Source: a virus. Taken from it: DNA of 64,000 bases. Under the pieces are notes generated by a model. It had not been told where the DNA came from. It saw only the letters and a list, made by a program, of their open reading frames with translations, and did not search any database. Of this stretch, positions 38,429 through 47,870 are shown piece by piece (the stretch's first letter is position 1; the number at the start of each line of letters is the position of its first letter). Location of the stretch: IMG/VR virus record IMGVR_UViG_3300002131_000090, positions 82,633 through 146,632 of that record; one strand, given 5' to 3'. The translations under genes were made by a program, and so were the position numbers.

Positions 38429-41400
38429 TAGTAAATAAAGCCCCCGGTTGTTGTTGTTGCAGTACTAATGCCACTAGTAACTGTATTTGGTGTGGTAGCA
38501 GTTGTTGATGTTACTATGCTACCACTTGCTTTTAATCTCTCAGCAGTTATTGAAGAAATAATTTCTACATCTTTAACTGTTGCAGCACTTATGAAGATTT
38601 CATCTGATTCTGCTTTTATTTCAAATAAACTACCAAAACTACTAGTAGCATCTCTCGGAACAAGAACAATACTGCTTATATCTGGTGCTAAATCTTGCAT
38701 AATATAAGTAGACAATTCACTCCAATAAAAAGTTTCTCCAAAGTCCCAATTGTCTAATGCAAAAAACTTGTTAATAGCACCAATTGTTCTAGATTTTAAA
38801 TCATTGTCATCAGTTACACGCCCGGCATTTTTTACTATTTTAAATGTAGCTTGCATATTTGTATCGCTCTTACTTCCAAATAATATTTTATATTTTACAG
38901 GATGATAAATTACTTCATCGCTTATACTTTTAATTTTATTAATTGCAGTACCGTAACTTCTATAAAGTTGGTCACTACTTTGTGCCAACGGTTTAACAGC
39001 TAATACTCCATTAAGATAATATCTAAAGTTTGTATCATATTGCTTTGTTAAAATATATGTGTCTATGATATTAGTACTACTTGGATCAATACGACTATTT
39101 TCATCTGCTGCATGAAGATATTGGAATTTTATATTATCTCTTCCAATGTATGCTGTATAATCGTACAATTGAGTTAACGCTCTTGTTGAGCTGTTTAGTT
39201 GTTTAAACACATTGTCGTCAACTATGTAATATATAGGATTGCCTTCAGCTAACAAGTTTGGCGATGAGCCAGTTGCTACTGTTACTATGTTCTCTGTAGT
39301 TGCGTTAACATATACATTAAAAACATTATTGTTTATAAGAATATTTTTAGTAAAGACAAAGTTAGTTGGACTTACAATAATAGCAAAAGTATCAGGATCA
39401 TCAACTACTCCATCATCATCGAGATCTGCAAATGTTACTTCAATTTTTTTACTATCGATGTACCCTGCTGTATCACGATATTCGCTAACTATTTTCCATT
39501 CTAAATCTCTACTAAAAGGACGTCCAACATATGTGTTTACGTCACTGTTAATACTTAAAACAGATACAGTGTCTTTAATAATGCCGCCGGTCTTACTATC
39601 GTATATTTTTTTACTGCTATCATAATAAAATCTACATTCAGTGTCGCTTTCAAAAATATATCTTAATGTTTTGTAAGTCATTTCGTAATCAAAGCCGTTT
39701 GTTTCAAACAATATAATCCAACTACTATCAAGTTGTTGACCTGTTGTGTCTCCTGCTAACCCAAGGCTAAAATCGTCTATTAAATTAAGATCTGTAGGAA
39801 GAATAACTGTCCAACTTCTAGTTTCTCTATCATATCTTATTCCAAATGTTCTGTATGAAAACATATTATCAATAATTTGTATTTTTGTATCGTCATTTAA
39901 GTCTCTTACAAATTTTGGTTTTGCAAAACTTAATAATGCACCGTTTGGTATTATATCGTTAAAAACGATAGGTCCAAGTCCAGTTGTACTACTAACTTCT
40001 GTACCTGTTTCAAATACACTTACAACTTTTGTCCAAATATAACTTACCATGCCGGTATCATACAGATTAGTTGGTGTTACTAGTTTATTGTTATTTTTAG
40101 TATCAAACATTTGAGAACCCGGTGCAATAAATTTCACCATAGCATTTGGTTCAACAAAACGTAAAGGGCCTTCAGTAGAACTTCCTACTGTATAAGTTAT
40201 TCCGGCTGCATCAACTAATTTACCAGTTGAAAGATTAACTGTACTAGTAATAGCGTTCCACGTTAATCCTAAGTCAATATAATTTTGATCTGGGTATTGA
40301 TCTAGATAAAAACTTCTTACATTTTTATCTTCTAATATTTCAGTTATTTGATTATCAATTATACTTTCGATATCGGTTCTTGTTAAGAAAGAAAAGTTAG
40401 TTTTTTTATCTAGGAATTCTTTATAAAGTATGCCGTCTGTGCCAAAAATATTTGTTGTACTATATTTTCCAGTTGCATCTAATATATCATAGTATCTACT
40501 GATACCACTTGCTGTTCTATTAACTGCTTTAACTTTAATAATATCTTGACTTACTCCTAGCGGACCTATGTTATAGTCTTCGCCAGTAATTAAACGATTT
40601 TGTGTATAATAAGTTGCAGGAGCATTACTTTTAATACTGTCAGTAGATTCTGAACTACTAGCATTATCTACTGTAGTTTTTAGATCTAACATAACTGTTA
40701 AAGTTTCTTGTCTTCCAATTTTACTTACATAAGGCAATTTTAACGTAATGTTACTCATACCTTGTGGAAGTATAGTGTAATCTGTATTTGCACTAGTTCT
40801 ATAATATGTTCTAAATGTTCCTTTAGGAAGATTTCCAAATATACCATCAGAGAATATTAAACTAATTCTGTCGCTTACTCTAGTTAACACACTATAAATA
40901 TTTCTAAGTTTTTTATTCAAACTATTGTAAACAACATTGTTGCCTTCTACTGCGTCAACTTTTGACCACAGTTCAGATTCATTGCCGTTTGCATCTAGTG
41001 AATAAAGCCATACATCGTCATGGTTTATGTTTTCTGCATCAATGTCAACTGTTTGACTAGGAACGGGAGAATCGATTGCAAAGTCTCCTCTTTGCAATGT
41101 TCCTTGTCTAAAGTGTGCAAAGAATCCAGTTGTGTTACTGCCTGCACCTTGGCCGTTATCTCTGTATAAGAATCCAAATTGTTGTCCAGGAAGAGGTGCT
41201 TCTTCAACTACATTACCGTCTGACATACCGGTACTAACAACTTCAAAGTCTAATGATCTACTATTAACAGACTTGTTAAAAGAAAATACAGAAACACTAT
41301 TAGTTATGTTGTTAATACGATATTGCTCAGTTGGTATTCCGCTTATGTTTTCAAACTTTAACGGTCTTCCAAACGTGTTTTGTACAGGCAATGCTGCATT

Positions 41401-41886
41401 TAGAATTTTTGTAAAATGATCAAACCAGTCTGGATTAGTAGTATCGTTCCATACTGCTGATCTATTACTTAAATTAAGGCCGTTACTGTCTAATACAGAT
41501 TCAGATGTTTTAACACTGGTGAATTTTAATAGACCATTTGCTGATTTGTTTCTAGTAGGATTATAACTTAATAGTCTTGCTAAACGCAATACGCTTTCTC
41601 TGCGTTCTGCTAATTCAATAAAGTTTTCTCTAGCATTTAGATCAATACGGAAACTTATGTTTTGCCCGAGGAAAGCAATCATGTCAATTAATGCAAGGTA
41701 CTCTGAACTTTCAATGTAATCATTGAAGTCTTCAGGGTAGTTTGTACGAAGATATTCAATCATTGTTCTTCGTAGATTGTCAAAGTCATAGCTTTTGAAA
41801 TCGGCATATTTAAAACTTTGATAGACTTTTTTCCAGTCTTCTGCAAGCAATAATCTGTTTTGTCTGTCAGTTGATGACATGGGCAC
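38428..41886 (-). CDS. 6: baseplate wedge protein gp6
   Basis: A 1,152-residue protein, longer than T4 gp6 (about 660) but in the form seen in marine T4-like phages. The N-terminal segment WKKVYQSFKYADFKSYDFDNLRRTMIEYLRTNYPEDFNDY and the following SEYLALIDMIAFLGQNISFRIDLNARENFIELAERR are the most conserved part of the gp6 / gpJ-like baseplate family. gp6 forms the ring that ties the wedges together and rearranges on contraction. A late-type CATAAATA box lies 20 bases upstream. It follows gp25, as expected because gp25 and gp6 contact each other in the wedge. Confidence 0.88.
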   Translation of the reverse strand: MPMSSTDRQNRLLLAEDWKKVYQSFKYADFKSYDFDNLRRTMIEYLRTNYPEDFNDYIESSEYLALIDMIAFLGQNISFRIDLNARENFIELAERRESVLRLARLLSYNPTRNKSANGLLKFTSVKTSESVLDSNGLNLSNRSAVWNDTTNPDWFDHFTKILNAALPVQNTFGRPLKFENISGIPTEQYRINNITNSVSVFSFNKSVNSRSLDFEVVSTGMSDGNVVEEAPLPGQQFGFLYRDNGQGAGSNTTGFFAHFRQGTLQRGDFAIDSPVPSQTVDIDAENINHDDVWLYSLDANGNESELWSKVDAVEGNNVVYNSLNKKLRNIYSVLTRVSDRISLIFSDGIFGNLPKGTFRTYYRTSANTDYTILPQGMSNITLKLPYVSKIGRQETLTVMLDLKTTVDNASSSESTDSIKSNAPATYYTQNRLITGEDYNIGPLGVSQDIIKVKAVNRTASGISRYYDILDATGKYSTTNIFGTDGILYKEFLDKKTNFSFLTRTDIESIIDNQITEILEDKNVRSFYLDQYPDQNYIDLGLTWNAITSTVNLSTGKLVDAAGITYTVGSSTEGPLRFVEPNAMVKFIAPGSQMFDTKNNNKLVTPTNLYDTGMVSYIWTKVVSVFETGTEVSSTTGLGPIVFNDIIPNGALLSFAKPKFVRDLNDDTKIQIIDNMFSYRTFGIRYDRETRSWTVILPTDLNLIDDFSLGLAGDTTGQQLDSSWIILFETNGFDYEMTYKTLRYIFESDTECRFYYDSSKKIYDSKTGGIIKDTVSVLSINSDVNTYVGRPFSRDLEWKIVSEYRDTAGYIDSKKIEVTFADLDDDGVVDDPDTFAIIVSPTNFVFTKNILINNNVFNVYVNATTENIVTVATGSSPNLLAEGNPIYYIVDDNVFKQLNSSTRALTQLYDYTAYIGRDNIKFQYLHAADENSRIDPSSTNIIDTYILTKQYDTNFRYYLNGVLAVKPLAQSSDQLYRSYGTAINKIKSISDEVIYHPVKYKILFGSKSDTNMQATFKIVKNAGRVTDDNDLKSRTIGAINKFFALDNWDFGETFYWSELSTYIMQDLAPDISSIVLVPRDATSSFGSLFEIKAESDEIFISAATVKDVEIISSITAERLKASGSIVTSTTATTPNTVTSGISTATTTTGGFIY

Positions 41887-41905
41887 GTTTCCTCATTATA
41901 TCTTA

Positions 41906-41913
41906 TATTTATG
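41906..41913 (-). promoter_or_regulatory. late promoter box CATAAATA
   Basis: On the minus strand CATAAATA lies 20 bases before the gp6 ATG in the 48-base gap after gp25. It differs from the T4 late consensus TATAAATA only at the first base, which varies in marine T4-like phages. Confidence 0.6.
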
Positions 41914-41934
41914 AGATTTATAAAGTGCGTAGAT

Positions 41935-42381
41935 TTAATTCAATCCATTATTTTGATCAAATGTAAAACGTAATTTTTCACTAATGTTGTATTCTAAGTA
42001 CGTTAATTCACATTCAATTTGTATTCCTGATTCGTAGCTATCTACAACTACTCTGTCTACTTTAACTCTTGGTTCATGCACTGACACTATTTCGGTAACA
42101 TTTTGAACTATTATATCTTTAAGAGAATCAGTTAATGGTTCATATAATATATCCCATATTATAGTACCAAACCCAGGGTTTTCTAACTTTTCACCTAATC
42201 GAATATGAAAATGATTTACAATGTCTTGTTTTATTAATGCAAGGTCATATAATTTAAATTCTTTACTGTTTGAATTAACTGTGCTAATTCCACGATAAGC
42301 ACCTGCAGTAACTAAAGGAAGTTCTTTCTTTGGCAATTGCAATCTTAAATTTTTATAAAGATTTTTTTCTAATGTACTCAT
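41935..42381 (-). CDS. 25: baseplate wedge protein gp25
   Basis: A 148-residue protein of the GPW/gp25 family, length as in T4 (132). The conserved core reads IKQDIVNHFHIRLGEKLENPGFGTIIWD, with the typical R/N-P-x-F-G pattern, followed by an acidic/hydrophobic C-terminal beta sheet (EPRVKVDRVVV). gp25 sits in the inner baseplate next to gp6 and gp53 and resembles the sheath initiator of other contractile systems. It is seven bases downstream of the CHAP-domain gene. Confidence 0.9.
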   Translation of the reverse strand: MSTLEKNLYKNLRLQLPKKELPLVTAGAYRGISTVNSNSKEFKLYDLALIKQDIVNHFHIRLGEKLENPGFGTIIWDILYEPLTDSLKDIIVQNVTEIVSVHEPRVKVDRVVVDSYESGIQIECELTYLEYNISEKLRFTFDQNNGLN

Positions 42382-42388
42382 ACTATAT

Positions 42389-43927
42389 TTACCTTAAATA
42401 TGACGGTGGCTTCCATCCACCGGTATTTGCTTCTGTATTGTCACTGTAATTTACTGTTTGATCAGGACCTTTTCCAATAGACGCGGTTTTTGCATTATTT
42501 ACTGTAGCACTACGATATGTTGTTGCTCTATCTATTGCTGCTTGAGTTTGCTGTATTAATCTGTCGTTAGCGAAGTTTCCTGTTATTCTGTTTATACCAC
42601 TATCTGTATTATCGTTATTTAAATAAGTTACTGTAATAGGAGATGTTGCTGTATTTGTTGGTCTTGACGAAACTGTAATTGTTTTAGCATTAGTTTTAGG
42701 AGAAGATTGTCTGCCTGTAGATAATTTAACTGGTTGAGCGTTTAATAAGTCAGTAGAAACACGCCCACCTAACGCACCCGCTAAAACACTGTTTAAACTT
42801 CCGTTACCTCCTATTATGGCGCCGATTGCACCGCCGATAGTTCCGCCAAACAGTTTACCAGCAATAGCACCGCCAATAGCTCCCTTTAAACCGCCGCCGG
42901 ATAATAATCCTCCAAGTGCTCCGCTGACAGCGCCGCCACCTCCTAACACGCTTCCAAGTGCTCCGCCTAATGCACCATTTGCTAAGTTAGATTCTAATCC
43001 ACCTAATGCTTTAGAAAGATTAGCACCTAGCACGCCTGTGCCTTTTGCAAGGTCTAAAGTTCCTACTGATATGCCTTTAGCTGAACTAGCAGTTGTAGCA
43101 GTTTTTGGTAATGGAGTGTTTGGTGAAACCCAACTTCTTCTTACTGTACTAATTCTTAATCTTGGATCACCGACACTGAATGGTATTTTCATAATTTTCA
43201 CAGTTCCGGCTTGATTACCACCTAATATTTCTATAGTTTTAGTATCAGGATTAAATGCTCTTACAAAGCCTATATGTGAAGACCCAAACAAACTATCAAG
43301 TATTATAATATCGTTTAATCTAATTTCGGCACCGGAATGGAACTTTATAGCATCTCCGTATTTTAAATATGCTCTTGGACTCATTGTTTCAAGAGACGGC
43401 AAGCCTGATTTATTTAATATCCAATTTACATAACATGCTGCCCAACTAAACTGACCTGTTCTTCCGTCTTTTGTAAAACCTCTTCCACTTATTTTATATG
43501 CTTCAATTATATTAGGATTTCCAGGATCGGCATTTTTAGTTTTCCAGTCCATAGTTAAAGATTTATTAATCATAAAATCTAAACTGTCAAATCCTATTTT
43601 TTTGTTTGATTTTGTAATTTCAAGATCTGGCGTGATTTTTGGATTAAATCTTATAGAAGATCCATTGTTATTTAAACCACCTGCAGCTTGATCGCTACCA
43701 AAACCAATATCGGTATTACCAGCCAAATCGCTTATAAAAAAATCTTTTGGAAAACTATTAGTAATTATAATCTCATCAAACAATTCTGATATCGGGACAA
43801 TTGATGCAGAGGTAACGACTCCATTAAGACTATTTGTTACACCCTCAACATATTCTATAATTTCGTCTGCGCTTGGCAATGCTGCTACTGCATCTCCTAC
43901 TAAATCTCCTATTGGTCCTAGTGCCAT
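42389..43927 (-). CDS. baseplate protein with CHAP/NlpC-like amidase domain and glycine-zipper region
   Basis: A 512-residue protein. Residues about 155-245 form a cysteine hydrolase domain like the TIGR02594/CHAP group: WAACYVNWIL with C165, SSHIGFV with H218, and LGGNQ with N238, a plausible Cys-His-Asn triad. Residues about 300-390 are almost only Gly, Ala, Leu, Ile and Ser with GxxxG spacing, a glycine-zipper region that could pack in a membrane or in a coiled bundle. The rest is polar. Members of the fold cleave peptidoglycan peptides or amide bonds. Its place among baseplate genes suggests wall digestion during entry. It may instead be a structural remnant. Confidence 0.72.
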   Translation of the reverse strand: MALGPIGDLVGDAVAALPSADEIIEYVEGVTNSLNGVVTSASIVPISELFDEIIITNSFPKDFFISDLAGNTDIGFGSDQAAGGLNNNGSSIRFNPKITPDLEITKSNKKIGFDSLDFMINKSLTMDWKTKNADPGNPNIIEAYKISGRGFTKDGRTGQFSWAACYVNWILNKSGLPSLETMSPRAYLKYGDAIKFHSGAEIRLNDIIILDSLFGSSHIGFVRAFNPDTKTIEILGGNQAGTVKIMKIPFSVGDPRLRISTVRRSWVSPNTPLPKTATTASSAKGISVGTLDLAKGTGVLGANLSKALGGLESNLANGALGGALGSVLGGGGAVSGALGGLLSGGGLKGAIGGAIAGKLFGGTIGGAIGAIIGGNGSLNSVLAGALGGRVSTDLLNAQPVKLSTGRQSSPKTNAKTITVSSRPTNTATSPITVTYLNNDNTDSGINRITGNFANDRLIQQTQAAIDRATTYRSATVNNAKTASIGKGPDQTVNYSDNTEANTGGWKPPSYLR

Positions 43928-43944
43928 GTTATTCTCCTGTTAAG

Positions 43945-45096
43945 TTACAATATATTCTTAAGAGCAAATGCTTTCTCTGCAGCGTTAGCGCCGCCCGCTG
44001 ACAGCTTGCCGCCGCCGCCGATACCTGCATTGAATGCTGCTACTTCAGAAAGTGTAGATTGTCCTTTTGTTGCCAATGCATCTGCTGCTGTAAATTTTGA
44101 TAGCTTAACAGGTGATCCTGTTGCACTTGTAAATTGAGAAGCTGCACTTTTTGTTAAAGGAACTTTTCCAGTTGCTAATGCGTTCACTGTATTAGTAGCA
44201 AGTTCTGGACTTTCTGCATCGTTATCAAATAGATTACTAGTATTATTAGGATTCCTTAGCTGTCTAAACGCAGATTTTATAGGAGTACTAAGCCATGTAG
44301 GCATTTCTGCATGTGGATTATCATTTCCCCAAAGTCCAAGAAGGCTTCTATTAAATCCGTTACCTGACTTTCCGCCTAGCATATCTATGTGGATTGCATC
44401 TGTAGTCATGTAACTTCCGTCACTATTATGTCCAAAGGCTCTGGCACCGTATTTTAATGCAGCAACACAGAATCTTATTATTGCGTTTTTGCCTTCTTGA
44501 TTTTTAGAATCAGCTCTTACAACAGATCCACTAGTATTTTTAAAAGATATATAAATATCTCCTGCTAATCCGCTGTCGTGTCTTACAGATCCAGTTCTCC
44601 AAGGCGTTCCGACGGTACCGGGCCTATTTTGGAAAGTGCCATCGACTAATTTTTGCCAGTTTTTTGTACCAGGAATTAATCGTAAGTCTGTACGATCAGG
44701 CTTAGTAGCAAAATTTTCCCAATCTTGCTTTCCAGTTCCAAAGTTTTTTAAAACTTCTTGAGCTGCAGAAAATAACAATATGTTAACAATTCCCGAGTCA
44801 GCAGCGGCTGCATTTAACATGTTAATAAACTGATTTTTAGGTGGATCTGCTCTAGTGGCACTCGCGTACTTATGTTCTACAACGTTTGTAAAAGTGCCGC
44901 CAGATGCTAGTCCAGGATCAGCACCACTGCCCGGTGTCGGTGGCGAATATGTTGTAATTGCCGGTACAAATCCTGCACCTGGTAGTCCTGGAAGACTAAG
45001 AGGAACTCCTCCAAAACTAGGAATAGAACTTGCGCCACCGCTTATTGGAAACTGTGAGTTATCAATGATCGGGAATATTGAACTATCTTCTGCCAT
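43945..45096 (-). CDS. baseplate-associated M15-like D,D-peptidase domain protein
   Basis: A 383-residue protein. The N-terminal about 70 residues are Pro/Gly-rich and look unfolded. Residues about 125-245 contain SVRHDSGLAGDIYI (H173, D180) and AIHIDMLGG (H236). This matches the HxxGxAxD...HxD zinc-binding pattern of M15-type D-Ala-D-Ala peptidases and endolysins, although the usual catalytic Glu before the last His is not obvious. If active it would cut peptidoglycan cross-links. Its start shares one base with the gp5 stop (TAATG), so the two are made together and may be in the same complex. Confidence 0.62.
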   Translation of the reverse strand: MAEDSSIFPIIDNSQFPISGGASSIPSFGGVPLSLPGLPGAGFVPAITTYSPPTPGSGADPGLASGGTFTNVVEHKYASATRADPPKNQFINMLNAAAADSGIVNILLFSAAQEVLKNFGTGKQDWENFATKPDRTDLRLIPGTKNWQKLVDGTFQNRPGTVGTPWRTGSVRHDSGLAGDIYISFKNTSGSVVRADSKNQEGKNAIIRFCVAALKYGARAFGHNSDGSYMTTDAIHIDMLGGKSGNGFNRSLLGLWGNDNPHAEMPTWLSTPIKSAFRQLRNPNNTSNLFDNDAESPELATNTVNALATGKVPLTKSAASQFTSATGSPVKLSKFTAADALATKGQSTLSEVAAFNAGIGGGGKLSAGGANAAEKAFALKNIL

Positions 45097-47858
45097 TATT
45101 GTTGATTTCCTGTTGATTGTGTTGCTTTACTAAAATTTGTAAATAAGGACGTAGCTGCTTGTTGTCTAGCACGTAATCTTTGATTACTTCTTTCAAAGAA
45201 TCTATCCCAAGCTAACGCTGTGTTACTAGCATCTAGTAAACCGTTGCCGGTGTTAATACGTAAACGTTGAACATTTCTAGCTGCTATAATATCAAGTACG
45301 TTTAGTTCTTCTCGTATTGCAGTTAGTTGGTCTTCAAAGGTTGCATTTACAAGTCCTACTCTTACGCCGTTTGCTCTAGTTTCACTTACAGGACCTCGCT
45401 GGCTTCTTCCCATCGAAGCATATCCAGCAGCAAAGACGTCCATTTCGTTTTGTACTAAGATTGGTTTTCCTAAGAACTGCTCAACCAGTGTTAATCGTTT
45501 GCCGCCGTTTCGCCATTGTACCAATCCACGAGCACCCAATCCGCCGCCGGCTGGGTTCCAGGCGCCTGGCTCTAATGTAAATCCACTTTCAATTTGCATT
45601 GCTCCGACAATTCCACATGCTTGTGCTAATGTAAATTTAAAAATAGGGGGGTGGCCAATTTGTTTGCCTTCTTCGTTTAAAATATCAGATCCAAATGTAT
45701 TTTCTTGGAAGAAAGCAATTGCTATAAGTGCTCTTTCAGATATAGTAGTGCTGCTTGATCCACTAGAAAAAGTTACTGGATCTTCTTCGCCGCCATCTGA
45801 GTCATCTTCACCTACTAATCCTCGTTGAGCTGCTCGTTGAGATGAAATTATTCTTGTTTCAGATGCTGTATTAAGACCAATTAGATTGAATGTATCCATT
45901 AATGGTGTCGGAGTCGACGTTATCTGTTCTACTCCGGCTGCAGTTTCAGAAGGAGCAAATGCTTCTGGATTAAGATTTTCGTGTCCAAACCACGGTTCAT
46001 GCATAGGTACTCTTGCTGCTATAGGTGCAGGAGTAGGAGTAATAGTTTCATCTAAGTTAGGAGCATCAGCATCAATACTCCATTCAGCTGCAAGTTCTGC
46101 AGATGCTGCTTCTGTAGCTGCAGTTGCATCCCCTGCTAAATTGGCTTGTATTTGTATTTGTCCTGTGGCGTCAATTGCAACAATTCCTGCTGCTTTTAAA
46201 TTGATGTTTGTGGCTGCTTGATTATATATACTTTGATCTGATTTATTATTAATAGTTGCTACAGCATAATTGTAAATAGCATCTCCAGAATATGTATGAA
46301 CACTGCCGCCGGTTGTATTAACAAACATATTAGTTTCGGCTTTTATATTAGTGTCTCCTTGTGACCATGAATTTACCGTTCCGGTAGTAAACAAATGACT
46401 ATCACCGATTACTGTTGTACGAGAACTTCCATCAATATAAGAATCATAAGAAATTGCTTCAATTTTAAGACCAGCTTTGCCTTTTAATCCTATAATGCCA
46501 TCTGTTGTAACTGATATTGCAGTATTACTATCAATTGTTATTTCGCCTAATGCTTTACTTTTTATAGCATTACTACTTGATAGATTTAAATCTCCAGCGC
46601 TGGTTATTATAGAAGTACCTGTGCCGGCTCTAAATGCCGAAAATGTTCCAGATTCTAAAGTTGTGCTTTCAGCAGAGTTAGTAGCAATATGTCCACCTGC
46701 AGTAAGGTCGTAATTAGAACCCACTGTATTTTTAAATTCAGAAGTTGCATTTATATTAACGTTGTTTCCAGCAGTAAAATTAATATCTCTGTCTGCTGTA
46801 AAGTTAATATCTTGTTGTGTGTGAAAACTAATACTGTCAGCAGCAAATACATCTATTTTACCATTGCTAGATAGTTCTATCCAAGCAGTTCCTCTAGCAT
46901 TTGCAATGTAAATTAAATCTTCAGTATTGTGTAATAAGATTTGATGACCAGTTCTAGTTCTAATTCTAAAAAGTTCGTTTGCTGGAAACATTTCAGAACC
47001 GGGCGGTATATCAGATGCTCGTGAAGTTTCTACAGCAATGTATTCTGCAGGAGTATCTTTGGCTGGACCTTTTCTTAATATTTTATCATCACCATCGTCC
47101 ATAACAATACTGTGTCCAGTAAGTCGACTCGACGGTACTAAAACTGACTTGTCTTTTGGGCCGCGATCAATTGTTGGAGAACCTGGTCTTTTATCCATAG
47201 GCCCTGGAGTGTTGATACCAAATACACTACTAGGAATCTCTCTTCTAGCACTACTACTTGTGAGTCCTCTAAAGTCATCTTCTAGTAATCCTGCGTCGGT
47301 TAGTACATTAACAAAATCTTGATTTACTGGTTTTATGTATGTTGTAGGTTGTTGATTTCCTGAAGGATCGTTGATGTTTTTATTAAATTCGCCAACTGGT
47401 AATCTTCTTCCATCTTGTGAACTAGTTCCCGGAGTTGTAAAAACAGTAGTTGGTCTACCATCAGGTATCATAAAGTTCATAAAGTCATCAGGTACACATG
47501 CAAACCAATAACATAGATCTGCACTTCCTTCAACAAACGTAACTAAAACTTTTGTATCAATGTCTGGTGGAATAAACCACATACCGTAACTTTGTTGTGT
47601 ATTTTTAAAATCGTCTTGTGATCCTAATCCGGTATAAGAAGTAACTCCATAAAACGGACTTGCATAAAATGCATCGAAGAATGAAGAATCTACATCTCTA
47701 CGATCATTAGAAGTTGTTGATGCAAGTAGTTGCACTTTAAGACTTCCGGAAAACTTACTATCAAGATGGCTTACAACTCTTGCAAGATAAGTACCATTCT
47801 TAGGTTGGTTTCTACTTGTAAAACTTGGGCGTGTATCTTTTGATGTAGACTGGTTCAT
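45096..47858 (-). CDS. 5: baseplate hub/spike protein gp5 with C-terminal phage tail lysozyme domain
   Basis: A 920-residue protein. Residues 20-140 are an OB-fold-like start (NGTYLARVVSHLD...FVEGSADLCYWFACVPDD), as in T4 gp5 and VgrG. Residues about 245-570 hold GHSIVMDDGDD and then regular strand repeats (INFTADRDINFTAGNNVNINA), the spike beta-helix. Residues about 705-900 are a Phage_lysozyme2-type domain: AQACGIVGAMQIESGF with probable catalytic E757, then GLGARGLVQW. In T4 the lysozyme is inserted between OB fold and helix; here it is at the C-terminus and of a different family. The protein should form the membrane-piercing tip and cut peptidoglycan. Confidence 0.85.
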   Translation of the reverse strand: MNQSTSKDTRPSFTSRNQPKNGTYLARVVSHLDSKFSGSLKVQLLASTTSNDRRDVDSSFFDAFYASPFYGVTSYTGLGSQDDFKNTQQSYGMWFIPPDIDTKVLVTFVEGSADLCYWFACVPDDFMNFMIPDGRPTTVFTTPGTSSQDGRRLPVGEFNKNINDPSGNQQPTTYIKPVNQDFVNVLTDAGLLEDDFRGLTSSSARREIPSSVFGINTPGPMDKRPGSPTIDRGPKDKSVLVPSSRLTGHSIVMDDGDDKILRKGPAKDTPAEYIAVETSRASDIPPGSEMFPANELFRIRTRTGHQILLHNTEDLIYIANARGTAWIELSSNGKIDVFAADSISFHTQQDINFTADRDINFTAGNNVNINATSEFKNTVGSNYDLTAGGHIATNSAESTTLESGTFSAFRAGTGTSIITSAGDLNLSSSNAIKSKALGEITIDSNTAISVTTDGIIGLKGKAGLKIEAISYDSYIDGSSRTTVIGDSHLFTTGTVNSWSQGDTNIKAETNMFVNTTGGSVHTYSGDAIYNYAVATINNKSDQSIYNQAATNINLKAAGIVAIDATGQIQIQANLAGDATAATEAASAELAAEWSIDADAPNLDETITPTPAPIAARVPMHEPWFGHENLNPEAFAPSETAAGVEQITSTPTPLMDTFNLIGLNTASETRIISSQRAAQRGLVGEDDSDGGEEDPVTFSSGSSSTTISERALIAIAFFQENTFGSDILNEEGKQIGHPPIFKFTLAQACGIVGAMQIESGFTLEPGAWNPAGGGLGARGLVQWRNGGKRLTLVEQFLGKPILVQNEMDVFAAGYASMGRSQRGPVSETRANGVRVGLVNATFEDQLTAIREELNVLDIIAARNVQRLRINTGNGLLDASNTALAWDRFFERSNQRLRARQQAATSLFTNFSKATQSTGNQQ

Positions 47859-47870
47859 AATTATTCCTTA

